A stretch of 64,000 nt of DNA from Marinilactibacillus sp. Marseille-P9653. GTDB taxonomy: Bacteria; Bacillota; Bacilli; Lactobacillales; Carnobacteriaceae_A. Shown here piece by piece: positions 50,007-59,513 of this stretch. Under the pieces are notes generated by a model that was not told where the DNA came from, did not search any database, and saw only the letters and a list, made by a program, of their open reading frames with translations. Position 1 is the first letter of the stretch, and every line of letters starts with the position of its first letter. The stretch covers positions 930,001 to 994,000 of the forward strand of contig NZ_CAKAKH010000001.1 of assembly GCF_916618885.1 (NCBI RefSeq), in the 5' to 3' direction. Position numbers and translations under genes: made by a program.

Positions 50007-52424
50007 ATGAAAGTATCATATAACTGGCTATCAGATTATTTGAATTTAGAAAATACAACGCCTGAAAAGCTTGCTGACCAGATTACGTTGACTGGTATCG
50101 AAGTGGATAGTCTCATCGAAATGGGCAAAGGCTTAAAAAACATTGTAGTTGGAGAAGTGAAATCCATTGAAAAAATGGAAGATTCCGATCACTTAAACAT
50201 TACACAAGTGGACGTTGGCGAATCAGAACTGTACCAAATCGTTTGTGGGGCTCCTAACGTAGATAAAGACCAGAAAGTCATCGTGGCTCTTCCTGGTGCA
50301 AGACTTCCAGGTGATTTCAAAATTAAAAAAAGTAAGTTGAGAGGACACGTTTCGAACGGTATGCTATGTGCGCTTGATGAACTTGGATTTTCAGATTCAG
50401 TGATTCCAAAGCATGCAGAAGATGGCTTATATCTTTTACCGGAAACGGCTGTCGTTGGTGAAAGTGCATTAACTTATTTAGGACTTGACGATGTATTGAT
50501 CGATTTAGATATTACACCGAACAGAGCTGATGCAATGAGTATGCGTGGCGTAGCCTTTGAAGCTGGTGCGATCTTGTCTCAAGTGCCGACTTTTGAAGAC
50601 ATCCATGTATCAGAAGATCCATCGAGTTCGATAGAAGAATGGATCAGTGTTTCTGTTGAAAACCCAGAAGACACACCGTACTATAAATCGCGTATCGTAA
50701 CGAATCTAACCGTTACCCAAAGTCCGTTATGGTTACAACGTAGACTGATGAGTGCTGGGATACGTCCAATCGATTCGGTCGTTGATGTTACAAACTATAT
50801 CATGCTGGAATACGGACAACCATTGCATGCTTTTGATTACGATTTATTGGATTCCAAAGCAGTTCATGTAAGAAGAGCGCAAAATGATGAGACAATGACA
50901 ACACTCGATGGACAAGAAAGAACTTTGACAACTGAGAACTTAGTTGTGACCAATGGAAGTAAACCTGTTGCACTAGCAGGGGTTATGGGCGGTCAAAATA
51001 CGCACGTAACCGGAACAACTCGTACCGTTCTAATAGAATCAGCAGTTTTTGAATCTTCTTTGATCCGTAAAACGGCCCAATCATTGAATCTTCGAAGTGA
51101 GTCGAGTTCAAGATTTGAACGTGGATTGAATCTAGGTACTATTCAAGATGCTTTGGATCATGCAGCTGTTTTAATGGCAGAAATAAGTAAGGGTACAATT
51201 ATTTCTGGAGTAGCTGGAGCAAACGATCAACAGGCAACTAAAAAAGAAGTTTCTATCACTGTTACAAAAATCAATCATGCACTAGGAACGGCTCTTTCTC
51301 TTGAAGAAGTGGCTTCAATCTTTATAAGGTTACAATTTGACTATAGATTGATTGAAGATCAGTTTATTGTAACAGTACCTTTGAGAAGATGGGATATTTC
51401 GATTGAAGCAGATCTTCTTGAAGAAGTGGCACGTATTTATGGCTATAACAAGATTCCTTCAACACTACCTGTGATGGAATCTACTCCAGGAGAATTAACG
51501 GATAAACAACGTCAAACGCGTCACATACGTAGATTCCTTGAAGGCAGTGGGCTGGCTCAAACAATCAGTTATGCACTAACGACTCCTGAAAAAGCAGCAA
51601 GATTTAGTTTGAAACCTTCTAAAACAACAGAATTGGATTGGCCAATGAGTGAAGAACACAAGTCACTAAGACTGAGCTTAATTAGTGGTCTAATTGATAA
51701 TGCAGCTTACAACTCGGCACGTCAGACTAAAAATAGTGCTTTGTATGAAGTAGGACATGTATTCTACGAAAACCAAGCGTCAGCCTTGCCTATTGAGGAA
51801 GAACACGTGGCTGGTCTGATTACAGGATCTTTATCTGAACATACGTGGCAGTCAAAAGCACAGTCTGTTGACTTCTTTACTTTAAAAGGGATTGTAGAAG
51901 AATTACTTGAGTCTATTGGATTCAGTGAAAAAATCTCGTTTACAGCTATTAAAACACTAGAAGACTTCCACCCTGGAAGAACAGCTGAAATTTGTATCGG
52001 AAATGATGTGGTAGGTGTTATTGGACAAATCCATCCACTCATTGCACAGAAATTTGATTTAGGGGATACTTTTGTATTCGAAATGAGCATTGAAGCACTT
52101 GTTGAAGCTGACAAAGACCCCGTTCGTTACCAAACGATTCCAAAATATCCTGGAACTTCTCGTGATATTGCCTTGCTTGTTCAAGATACGGTGACGCACA
52201 ATCAAGTGATCTCGACAATCGAAGCAAACGGTGGGAAATGGCTGAGAAACATCCAGTTATTTGATCTTTATCAAGGAGAACATATCCAAGAAGGTCAAAA
52301 ATCCCTAGGATATTCACTATCGTACTTGAATCCTGAAGCAACTTTAAAAGAAGATGAAGTGAACCAAGACTTTGAAAAAGTAAAAGCAGCCCTTGTTCAA
52401 GAACTGGATGCTGAGATACGTTAA
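50007..52424 (+). CDS. pheT: Phenylalanyl-tRNA synthetase beta subunit
   Basis: The 805-aa subunit has an EMAP/OB tRNA-binding domain (about 40-150; LKNIVVGEVKSIEKMEDSDHLNITQVDVG), the B3/B4 editing domain (about 205-390, with VDVTNYIMLEYGQPLHAFDYD), B5 (about 405-475), the catalytic-like core and a C-terminal FDX-ACB anticodon-binding domain (about 712-805). It starts 6 nt after pheS. Length is normal. Confidence 0.96.
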   Translation: MKVSYNWLSDYLNLENTTPEKLADQITLTGIEVDSLIEMGKGLKNIVVGEVKSIEKMEDSDHLNITQVDVGESELYQIVCGAPNVDKDQKVIVALPGARLPGDFKIKKSKLRGHVSNGMLCALDELGFSDSVIPKHAEDGLYLLPETAVVGESALTYLGLDDVLIDLDITPNRADAMSMRGVAFEAGAILSQVPTFEDIHVSEDPSSSIEEWISVSVENPEDTPYYKSRIVTNLTVTQSPLWLQRRLMSAGIRPIDSVVDVTNYIMLEYGQPLHAFDYDLLDSKAVHVRRAQNDETMTTLDGQERTLTTENLVVTNGSKPVALAGVMGGQNTHVTGTTRTVLIESAVFESSLIRKTAQSLNLRSESSSRFERGLNLGTIQDALDHAAVLMAEISKGTIISGVAGANDQQATKKEVSITVTKINHALGTALSLEEVASIFIRLQFDYRLIEDQFIVTVPLRRWDISIEADLLEEVARIYGYNKIPSTLPVMESTPGELTDKQRQTRHIRRFLEGSGLAQTISYALTTPEKAARFSLKPSKTTELDWPMSEEHKSLRLSLISGLIDNAAYNSARQTKNSALYEVGHVFYENQASALPIEEEHVAGLITGSLSEHTWQSKAQSVDFFTLKGIVEELLESIGFSEKISFTAIKTLEDFHPGRTAEICIGNDVVGVIGQIHPLIAQKFDLGDTFVFEMSIEALVEADKDPVRYQTIPKYPGTSRDIALLVQDTVTHNQVISTIEANGGKWLRNIQLFDLYQGEHIQEGQKSLGYSLSYLNPEATLKEDEVNQDFEKVKAALVQELDAEIR

Positions 52425-52499
52425 AAGAAGGTAAGTGTATTCAACTAAGTTCTAAAATAACGCGACCTTTTGCGTTTTGAAAAGAGAACGAATCCTATC

Positions 52500-52546
52500 A
52501 AAGCGATTAGGTAATCCTGATATTCAGGATTACCTGATCGCTTTTT
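52500..52546 (+). terminator. Intrinsic terminator of pheST
   Basis: Arms of 21 bp (52500-52520, 52524-52544; one G-U) and T tail. Confidence 0.95.
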
Positions 52547-52706
52547 GCCTTCGAATCAGCAATAAAAAGTCCATAATGAGATGAATGAAGTTTAGAAATA
52601 CCAGGAATATTGAAGCGCCTAAAGAGGTAAATAATAAGCAATTGGTGCAAGTTCTTTTTTTTCATGTTATTATAATAAGGAATTTGTATATCTAGGAGGC
52701 AGGTCT

Positions 52707-52973
52707 ATGCCTGAAGAAAAGAGAAGGTTCAAAGCTGAAATTGCTGGCGAAACGTATACGATCGTAGGGCCACGCTCTGAGCAACATATGAAGACTGTTG
52801 CTCAGACAGTGGACGAACAAATGAACCAACTGAAAGAAATGACTAAAGGTCTCGATTCAGAGAAGAGAGCTATATTGATGGCAATCAACGCTGTTTCAGA
52901 TCAACTCGAGATGAAGAAAAAAATAGTGAAACTCGAAGAAAGAATAAATGAATTGGAAAATGAACGCTCATGA
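52707..52973 (+). CDS. zapA: Cell division protein ZapA
   Basis: The 88-aa protein has the ZapA N-terminal head (RFKAEIAGETYTIVGPRSEQHMKTVAQTVDEQM) and a C-terminal coiled coil (about 45-88). It bundles FtsZ at midcell. Its neighbours cvpA and mutS2 match the order in Bacillus and Lactobacillales. AGGAGG lies 9 nt upstream. Confidence 0.92.
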   Translation: MPEEKRRFKAEIAGETYTIVGPRSEQHMKTVAQTVDEQMNQLKEMTKGLDSEKRAILMAINAVSDQLEMKKKIVKLEERINELENERS

Positions 52974-53014
52974 CATAATTTGATCGTTTAGCCATTAAGG
53001 AGAGCAAAAGTACC

Positions 53015-53590
53015 ATGGTATTCACTTTAATTATATTGTTTTTATTACTCATATCGCTCTATAGCGGAGCAAGAAGAGGACTGATTTTACAATTAGTCTT
53101 AACAATTGGATACTCAATATCCTTTTATTTCGCATTACAGTATTACCAAGAAGTAAGCGAATTTGTAAGAATGCTCGTGCCATATCCGAGTCCAGTTTCA
53201 GCTACAGATAATCCTTTCGTTTTATATGGAAGAGAGATTACTTTTAATTTAGATCAAGGGTTTTATAATGGTGTTGGCTTTATAGGAATCTTGATAATTG
53301 GTTGGATCGCAACACGCTTTGTCGGGGGGCTACTGAATTTCATTTCAGAGATTCCAATATTAAAACAGCTGAATGCCATAGGAGGCGCGATCATCGGATT
53401 AATCGTCCAATATGTTGGGATTTTTCTAGTTTTATTCCTATTGTCTACTGTACCAATAGGCTGGATTCAAAATCAGTTTGAGTCTAGTACAATCGCAAAA
53501 AAAATCGTGTCTGATACTCCAGAACTATCTTCTAATCTATACGAATGGTGGATCCAAGAAGGCTTGAGAGAAGACGGCATTATTGAATAA
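53015..53590 (+). CDS. cvpA: CvpA-family membrane protein
   Basis: The 191-aa protein has four hydrophobic segments (about 2-22, 25-45, 82-102, 115-145) and the CvpA opening LIILFLLLISLYSGARRGLILQL. The gene is known from colicin V production, but in Firmicutes its role is unclear; it is often with zapA. AAGGAGA precedes the ATG. Confidence 0.88.
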   Translation: MVFTLIILFLLLISLYSGARRGLILQLVLTIGYSISFYFALQYYQEVSEFVRMLVPYPSPVSATDNPFVLYGREITFNLDQGFYNGVGFIGILIIGWIATRFVGGLLNFISEIPILKQLNAIGGAIIGLIVQYVGIFLVLFLLSTVPIGWIQNQFESSTIAKKIVSDTPELSSNLYEWWIQEGLREDGIIE

Positions 53591-53626
53591 GTTTAAAATG
53601 TACAAGCATCAGACGACAATATAATG

Positions 53627-53679
53627 GTGTTGATCTGGTATACGTAGGCTTAAAGCACGTATCCAGCAACACTTTTTTT
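53627..53679 (+). terminator. Intrinsic terminator after cvpA
   Basis: GTGTTG (53627-53632) with CAACAC (53667-53672), inner CTGG/CCAG and ATACGT/ACGTAT pairing, and a seven-T run. Confidence 0.88.
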
Positions 53680-53718
53680 GTCGGTACTTGTTAATACGAA
53701 TTAGAGAGGCTTGATAGA

Positions 53719-56094
53719 ATGAAGATGAAAATCGAAAAATCATTCAAAACACTGGATTTTCCTAAAGTAATGAATCAACTATCGACTCATGCAGTTTCAA
53801 GTTTAGGAAAAGAAAAAATCCTAGCACTTTCTCCTTCATCAGATTATGAAGAAGTGAAAACAAGACAAGAAGAGACTGACGATGGTGTCAGAATACTAAA
53901 AATGCGTGGGGGCATTCCATTATCACCCTTCTTAGATATCAGACCGCACTTGAAACGTGCGAATATCGGTGCTGCATTGAATGGCCAAGAGATAGCTCAA
54001 ATCGGTAAAGTAATCCGGAGTGTAAGAGAAATCAGCCAATTCTTTACCCAATTAAAAGAAGACGAAATAGAATTAAACCAGCTTTATAAAATCAGTAATC
54101 AGTTTGTCTTATTAAGACCGCTTGAAAGAACCATTTACTCAGTTGTAGATGAAGGTGGATACGTTTTAGATGACGCAAGTACGAAGTTAAGAGGTATCCG
54201 AACGGCTATCAAACAAACTGAAAATAGAGTACGTCAGAAGCTTGAGAGTATCGTTAGAGGGAGTCAGGCAAGGTTTCTGACAGATGCGATCATTACTATG
54301 CGAAATGACCGTTACGTGATTCCAGTGAAGCACGAGAACAGATCGACCTTTGGTGGTGTTGTACATGACCAAAGTTCAACTGGCCAAACGCTCTTCATCG
54401 AACCACAAAGTGTTGTGGATTTGAATAATCGTCTAAAACAATACCAAAGTGAAGAGCGTAGTGAAGTGGAAAGAATTCTTGCTGAATTAACCAATGAGAT
54501 TATGCCGCACACAGCTGAAATCGAACAAAATATGACGGTTTTGATTTTTCTGGATTTTGTGAATGCTAAAGCGAAGTATGCAAGAGAAATCAAAGGAATT
54601 AGACCACTGATTAGTAAAGAAAATCATGTCTCCTTTATTCAGGCAAGACATCCTTTACTAGAAGAAAATGACGTCGTAGCAAATGATTTGATTCTAGGTG
54701 AACAGTATCAAACGATGATCATTACTGGACCAAATACAGGGGGAAAAACAGTTGCCCTCAAAACACTTGGCTTACTTCAATTGATGGGACAATCTGGATT
54801 GCAGATTCCTGTAGAAGAAGAAAGTGTCATGGGTGTTTTTTCAAGTGTATTTGCAGATATTGGTGATGAACAGTCGATTGAACAAAGTTTATCGACATTT
54901 TCATCTCATATGACGAACATCGTCAATATACTAAGTAAAATTGATGAAAACAGTTTGATCTTACTAGACGAACTAGGAGCTGGTACAGATCCTCAAGAAG
55001 GTGCTGCTCTAGCAATCGCAATGCTGGATGCAATAGCTGCTAAAGGTAGCTATGTGCTGATCACTTCACATTATCCTGAGTTAAAGGCTTATGGGTATAA
55101 TCGCCCTCAGACGATCAATGCGAGTATGGAGTTTGATGTTCAAACTTTGAGTCCTACGTATCGATTATTAATAGGAATACCAGGACGAAGTAACGCATTT
55201 GAAATTGCTAAGCGATTAGGGCTTGAAGAGGCTATCATCGAGTCAGCTAGACAATTGATGAGTGGTGAAAGTCAGAGTGTTGATGAAATGATTCAAGATC
55301 TGGAAACAAAAAGAAAACAAGCAGATCAAGCAACAGTATCTACTAAAGAAGAACTGAAAAATGCTCAGAAGATTCATGAGGAATTGAAGACGGCATTCAA
55401 AGATTATGAGATTGAAAAAGAAAGTCTTAAGAAGAAAGCAGAATCAGAAGCTAATAGAATTATTGAGCGTGCCCAAAAAGACGCTAATGATATCATAGAA
55501 AATCTGAGACAGAGACAGCTCGAAGGACAAGCAGGCGCAAATATCAAAGAGCACGAATTCATAGATGCTCAGACGAAACTAGCCAACTTAAAGACAGAAG
55601 AAGCGGCCTTAAAGAAGAATAAAGTGCTTCAGAAGCAAAAACGCAAAAAAGAATTGAAACCTGGAGATTCTGTTCAAGTAGAATCTTTAGGTCAAAAGGG
55701 TATTTTGATTGAAAAATCTGGTAACAAGCAATGGGTCGTGCAAATGGGAATGTTGAAGATGAAGTTGAACGAAAGCGATCTTACGCAGACTCAAGCTGAA
55801 AAAGAACCAAAACAAGCTCGTGCTTCATTGAAATCATATTCTATGGGCTCTGTATCTACAGAAATAGACTTAAGAGGAGAAAGAGTGGAATCAGCTCTAA
55901 ACCGATTAGATCAATATCTTGATCAAGCTATTTTGTCTAATTACCCTAAAGTTACCATTATTCACGGAATGGGGACTGGAGCAGTCAGAAAGGCCGTTCA
56001 AGATTATTTGAAAAAACATTCTCAAGTAAAAACTTACGGAGATGCTCCAGCGAACCAAGGTGGTAGCGGTGCTACAAACGTGACTTTTAAATAA
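53719..56094 (+). CDS. mutS2: MutS2 (ribosome-rescue/anti-recombination ATPase)
   Basis: The 791-aa protein has the MutS core and ATPase domains (Walker A GPNTGGKT at about 337-344, Walker B region ILLDELGAGTDPQEG), a long coiled coil/clamp after the ATPase (about 520-640) and a C-terminal Smr endonuclease domain (EIDLRGERVESAL...IIHGMGTGAVRKAVQDYL). The MutS1 mismatch-recognition domain is absent, as expected. Family members suppress recombination and split collided ribosomes. Start ATG 53719 follows GAGAGGC; a second ATG at 53725 is also possible. Confidence 0.94.
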   Translation: MKMKIEKSFKTLDFPKVMNQLSTHAVSSLGKEKILALSPSSDYEEVKTRQEETDDGVRILKMRGGIPLSPFLDIRPHLKRANIGAALNGQEIAQIGKVIRSVREISQFFTQLKEDEIELNQLYKISNQFVLLRPLERTIYSVVDEGGYVLDDASTKLRGIRTAIKQTENRVRQKLESIVRGSQARFLTDAIITMRNDRYVIPVKHENRSTFGGVVHDQSSTGQTLFIEPQSVVDLNNRLKQYQSEERSEVERILAELTNEIMPHTAEIEQNMTVLIFLDFVNAKAKYAREIKGIRPLISKENHVSFIQARHPLLEENDVVANDLILGEQYQTMIITGPNTGGKTVALKTLGLLQLMGQSGLQIPVEEESVMGVFSSVFADIGDEQSIEQSLSTFSSHMTNIVNILSKIDENSLILLDELGAGTDPQEGAALAIAMLDAIAAKGSYVLITSHYPELKAYGYNRPQTINASMEFDVQTLSPTYRLLIGIPGRSNAFEIAKRLGLEEAIIESARQLMSGESQSVDEMIQDLETKRKQADQATVSTKEELKNAQKIHEELKTAFKDYEIEKESLKKKAESEANRIIERAQKDANDIIENLRQRQLEGQAGANIKEHEFIDAQTKLANLKTEEAALKKNKVLQKQKRKKELKPGDSVQVESLGQKGILIEKSGNKQWVVQMGMLKMKLNESDLTQTQAEKEPKQARASLKSYSMGSVSTEIDLRGERVESALNRLDQYLDQAILSNYPKVTIIHGMGTGAVRKAVQDYLKKHSQVKTYGDAPANQGGSGATNVTFK

Positions 56095-56121
56095 ATTTAT
56101 GACAAATCAGCAAATATAGCT

Positions 56122-56157
56122 CAAAGATTAGATTTTTTGTCTAATCTTTGGTATACT
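56122..56157 (+). promoter_or_regulatory. Hairpin and extended -10 promoter of trxA
   Basis: Perfect 11-bp arms (56122-56132, 56140-56150) with loop of seven bases abut TGGTATACT (56149-56157), an extended -10 element. The hairpin may end mutS2 transcripts but has no tail of T after the stem. Confidence 0.55.
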
Positions 56158-56212
56158 GTTTTTGTTGCAATAAAAACTTACTTTTTATTAGTAAGAATAG
56201 GAGGATATCATT

Positions 56213-56524
56213 ATGGTTAAAGAATTAACAGATAATACTTTTGAAGAACAAACAGACGCAGGATTAACATTAGTTGATTTCTGGGCTACTTGGTGCGGAC
56301 CTTGTCGTATGCAATCACCAGTTATCGATCAATTAGATGAAGAGTCAGCAGGAGACGTTTCATATTATAAAATGGACGTTGACGCAAACCCTGAAACTCC
56401 AGGTAAATTTGGAATTATGAGTATCCCAACGCTATTAGTTAAAAAAGACGGAGAAGTTGTGGAGAAATTAATTGGTTATCACAGTAAAGAACAAATTGAG
56501 TCTACACTTGCTAAACACAAGTAA
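56213..56524 (+). CDS. trxA: Thioredoxin
   Basis: The 103-aa protein has the active site WCGPC (Cys28 and Cys31) in FWATWCGPCRMQ, the cis-Pro in SIPTLLV and the C-terminal GYHSKEQIE helix. It is a general thiol-disulfide reductant and the likely reductant for the peroxidase at 22843. AGGAGG precedes the ATG. Confidence 0.96.
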   Translation: MVKELTDNTFEEQTDAGLTLVDFWATWCGPCRMQSPVIDQLDEESAGDVSYYKMDVDANPETPGKFGIMSIPTLLVKKDGEVVEKLIGYHSKEQIESTLAKHK

Positions 56525-56543
56525 CTTAAGATAAATACTGAGA

Positions 56544-56631
56544 AACAGTCCTTATTTAATCTGCTGATATAAAGGGTTGCTAGTTGTACTAGTACTCTTT
56601 ACAGCAATACTAAATAACGGGCTGTTTTTTT
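56544..56631 (+). terminator. Long imperfect terminator of trxA
   Basis: AACAGTCC (56544-56551) pairs with GGGCTGTT (56619-56626), TTATTTA with TAAATAA inside it, and further arms inward, forming a rod-like stem of nearly 90 nt before a T run. Confidence 0.8.
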
Positions 56632-56786
56632 AGTGCTAATGTATCACTATCTTCTGGGTTTAAAATGTGTCAACTTTTCAACAGCCAAATAACAATTGTC
56701 ATCAAATTTGCCTAATGAGTATCAATTTTAAAGAATTTGAGTTAAGCTTAATTTAACGATATATATCAAGGTAAATTGTTTTAGAG

Positions 56787-56819
56787 TTGCTCGGATTATA
56801 ACTATGTTAATATAATCCG
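56787..56819 (+). promoter_or_regulatory. Promoter with perfect dyad upstream of the 94-aa gene
   Basis: TTGCTC (56787-56792), 18 bp, TATAAT (56811-56816). CGGATTATA (56792-56800) and TATAATCCG (56811-56819) form a perfect 9-bp dyad across the spacer and -10, a good operator position. The rest of 56632-56900 holds no gene. Confidence 0.6.
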
Positions 56820-56900
56820 ATTTAAAATAAGCAAATTATCCTTTAAAAGCAAGAAATACCTTATATATATCTACTTAAGGAAGAAGCGGAGTGAGTAATA

Positions 56901-57185
56901 ATGACCCAAAATAGAACCCTTAAGACCGAACTGGAAGATACTATAGATTATGGATATGTCGTTGAATGTAAAGACAAAACCGTACATCTTACAGTAGAAG
57001 CAAGAGATGTTTTCCGTAACGCCGATGATGAAATTGATTGTCCCTTAGATGTCGTGTTGAGAAAGAATGACTACTCCTTACAAGATTTGATGTCTTGGAA
57101 TGCTCAGGTCGTACGATTCATAAAATTTGATGAAGATGGTACTGAAATCACTTTGAACAGCGTAAGTTTAAATGTAAATTTATAA
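56901..57185 (+). CDS. Hypothetical protein, 94 aa
   Basis: A small acidic, strand-rich protein (YGYVVECKDKTVHLTVEARDVF...VRFIKFDEDGTEITLNSVSLNVNL) that I cannot assign to a family. It has no signal or membrane segment. GGAG lies 10 nt before the ATG. It has its own dyad-bearing promoter, which suggests regulated expression. It is monocistronic. Confidence 0.7.
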   Translation: MTQNRTLKTELEDTIDYGYVVECKDKTVHLTVEARDVFRNADDEIDCPLDVVLRKNDYSLQDLMSWNAQVVRFIKFDEDGTEITLNSVSLNVNL

Positions 57186-57344
57186 TGCTTGATTAAAAAT
57201 TGAATAGTAAAGTAATCAAGAGTTTTTGAAAATTCAGCTAATCATTTAGCTTGATTTTTGAACGCTTTTTTTGTATAAAAATAAGACAATCCGAAACTGA
57301 GTGTTATTATGCCTCAGCAAGAATTGACTTATCTTTTTTTATGA

Positions 57345-57767
57345 TTACAAAATAGGTTCTTTGGGATCCGTTTGGATATATAAGTAGACCTGTTTCTTTT
57401 TAGGTTTAACTTCAAAGATTGCTTCAGTGAAAAGCTGGTGAATATCTTGAAGTTGCTGTGCTAAAAATCCTGCTTCAAGCGAGAATGAAACAGACTCATT
57501 TTTGTTCAGTCTAGCTTCTATAATTTCTCCCGATAATACATATTCACGCGTTTGTTTTTTTTCATTCACAAAGGTTAGTTCTCCAAAGCCATTTTGCTCA
57601 AATTTCGAAAATAGAGACGCTTCATCTTCGGATGGACTTTTGCGGGCTAGCTCTTTTCCGGCCCAATACAAAATATCCTTTATGTCATTACCTAATAGAT
57701 TTGGAAGCAATTGATCTCTTAATAGAGTAATTGCCTGAAACTGCTGTTCATCGTTTTGTTCTGCCAA
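57345..57767 (-). CDS. YslB-family protein (DUF2507)
   Basis: The 140-aa protein matches the YslB type: N-terminal LLRDQLLPNLLGNDIKDILYWAGKELARK and a C-terminal strand block ending in YIQTDPKEP. Homologs usually lie upstream of racE/murI in Gram-positives, as here, though on the opposite strand. It starts with TTG at 57767 behind AGGTGA. The family belongs to the V4R/heme-related fold group by annotation, with no known function. Confidence 0.82.
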   Translation of the reverse strand: MAEQNDEQQFQAITLLRDQLLPNLLGNDIKDILYWAGKELARKSPSEDEASLFSKFEQNGFGELTFVNEKKQTREYVLSGEIIEARLNKNESVSFSLEAGFLAQQLQDIHQLFTEAIFEVKPKKKQVYLYIQTDPKEPIL

Positions 57768-57807
57768 AATAAACTCACCTCAAACATTTACTATTCTTAT
57801 CTAAACT

Positions 57808-57828
57808 ATTATAACGCAGATGCGTTAT
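57808..57828 (-). promoter_or_regulatory. -10 element and dyad of the YslB-like gene
   Basis: On the minus strand TATAAT (57808-57813) overlaps the dyad ATAACGC (57811-57817)/GCGTTAT (57822-57828). No clear -35. It could be an operator. Confidence 0.4.
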
Positions 57829-57967
57829 CTTTTCTAACAAAATTAAAAGTTAACCAACTGAATGCGTAAAGGTGATCTCATCAAGATTCTATTATGATTA
57901 TAAGTTCTATACGACGTTCTACTTGCGATTTTTGTGTAAAAGAGAGAAAATATAGTGTATTATAAAG

Positions 57968-57994
57968 TTGACCTGAGCGATAAGAGTAGGTCAA
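57968..57994. promoter_or_regulatory. Inverted repeat upstream of murI
   Basis: TTGACCT (57968-57974) and AGGTCAA (57988-57994) are perfect 7-bp arms with a 13-nt spacer, about 60 nt before the murI ATG. It could be a protein site or a leader hairpin. Confidence 0.45.
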
Positions 57995-58055
57995 GAACAT
58001 AACGATACTAGATAAACTGACTTATCAAAGTATGGTTTAAAAAGGTTGTCAGAAG

Positions 58056-58895
58056 ATGATAAAACAAGCGATAGGATTACTTGATTCAGGTGTTGGTGGA
58101 CTCACTGTCATGAAAGAAGCGATGAAACAACTACCCAATGAATCATTTTATTATATAGGGGATACTGCAAGATGTCCTTACGGCCCAAGACCAAAAGAAC
58201 AGGTCAAAGAATTTACTTGGGACCTTACAAAGTTCTTACTAGAAAAAAATATCAAAATGCTTATTATAGCTTGTAATACAGCTACCGCAGCTGCACTAAC
58301 AGACTTGAAAAAAGAACTGGATATCCCCGTAATTGGTGTGATTTTACCGGGTAGTCGTGCTGCAATCAAAACAACAAAACTTAACCGGATTGGTGTCATT
58401 GGTACTGAAGGAACGATACAATCTGGTGAATACAAAAAGGCCATCACAAAAAAACAAGCGAATACAGAAGTATTCAGTGAAGCTTGTCCAAAATTCGTAC
58501 CGTTGATAGAAAGTAACCAGTTCAGTAGTTCAATTGCCAAAAAGGTCGTTACAGAAAGTCTCCAAGATTTAAGAAGGAAAAAAGTGGATACACTTGTATT
58601 AGGCTGTACGCATTACCCTTTACTGAGACCGCTAATTCAAAACGTAATTGGGGACTCGGTTACGTTGATTGATTCAGGTGCAGAAACGGTTAATGAAGTC
58701 AGCGTGCTACTAGATTATTATGATATGGCTGAAGAAAAATCAGACTATCCTAATGAACGTAAATTTTACACTACTGGTTCTGTCAATATGTTCAAAGACA
58801 TTGCATCAGAATGGTTAGAACTAAAGGATTGTACAGTAGAACATATCTCTATTAAAAGATTGAAAGGAACTAAATCAAAACATGACTCAAGATAA
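58056..58895 (+). CDS. murI: Glutamate racemase
   Basis: The 279-aa enzyme makes D-glutamate for peptidoglycan. Both catalytic cysteines are present, in IIACNTATA (Cys73) and LGCTHYPLL (about 184), along with the N-terminal LLDSGVGGLTV. It overlaps the next gene by 14 nt and leads a murI-rdgB-phosphoesterase operon, as in Bacillus racE-ysnA-ysnB. Confidence 0.95.
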   Translation: MIKQAIGLLDSGVGGLTVMKEAMKQLPNESFYYIGDTARCPYGPRPKEQVKEFTWDLTKFLLEKNIKMLIIACNTATAAALTDLKKELDIPVIGVILPGSRAAIKTTKLNRIGVIGTEGTIQSGEYKKAITKKQANTEVFSEACPKFVPLIESNQFSSSIAKKVVTESLQDLRRKKVDTLVLGCTHYPLLRPLIQNVIGDSVTLIDSGAETVNEVSVLLDYYDMAEEKSDYPNERKFYTTGSVNMFKDIASEWLELKDCTVEHISIKRLKGTKSKHDSR

Positions 58896-59496
58896 ACAGA
58901 ACTATATTGTAATCGCAACAGAAAACAAAGGTAAAGCAGCAGAATTCAAATCTATATTTGAAAAAAGAGGGCTCGAAATTCGGACGCTACATGATTATCC
59001 AGAACTGGAAAGTGTTGAAGAAACTGGAGAGACTTTTGCGGAGAATGCTTTATTAAAAGCAGAAAGTATCTCCAAAGCACTTGGAATGATGGTCCTTGCC
59101 GATGACTCAGGCCTTAAAGTAGATTTACTACATGGACAGCCGGGAATCTATTCTGCTAGATTTGCGGGAGAAGATAAAAACGATGCTCGAAATAATGCAA
59201 AACTATTAGGTGAGTTAGCTGAAATGCCTGAAAGTGAAAGAACAGCTCAATTTCACTGTACGCTAGCATTAGCAGCACCAGATAAAGACAGCTTAACAAT
59301 AGAAGCAGAATTAGAAGGTAGAATACTTGGTATTCCTAGAGGAAACAATGGATTTGGCTATGATTCTTTATTCTATGTACCAGAAAAAGACAAAACGCTC
59401 GGTGAGTTGTCTGAAGCCGAAAAAAATGAAATCAGTCACAGAGCACTTGCAGTTAAAAAATTAGAAAAAGTTCTAACAGAATGGATGTCAAATTAA
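58882..59496 (+). CDS. rdgB: XTP/dITP diphosphatase (RdgB/HAM1)
   Basis: The 204-aa nucleotide house-cleaning enzyme has IATENKGKAAEFKSIF, ETGETFAENALLKA, the catalytic LADDSGLKVDLLHGQPGIYSARFAGE and GFGYDSLFYVPE. It hydrolyses non-canonical purine triphosphates. It starts inside the 3' end of murI. Confidence 0.95.
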   Translation: MTQDKQNYIVIATENKGKAAEFKSIFEKRGLEIRTLHDYPELESVEETGETFAENALLKAESISKALGMMVLADDSGLKVDLLHGQPGIYSARFAGEDKNDARNNAKLLGELAEMPESERTAQFHCTLALAAPDKDSLTIEAELEGRILGIPRGNNGFGYDSLFYVPEKDKTLGELSEAEKNEISHRALAVKKLEKVLTEWMSN

Positions 59497-59513
59497 CTTA
59501 AGGAGTAGACTCA

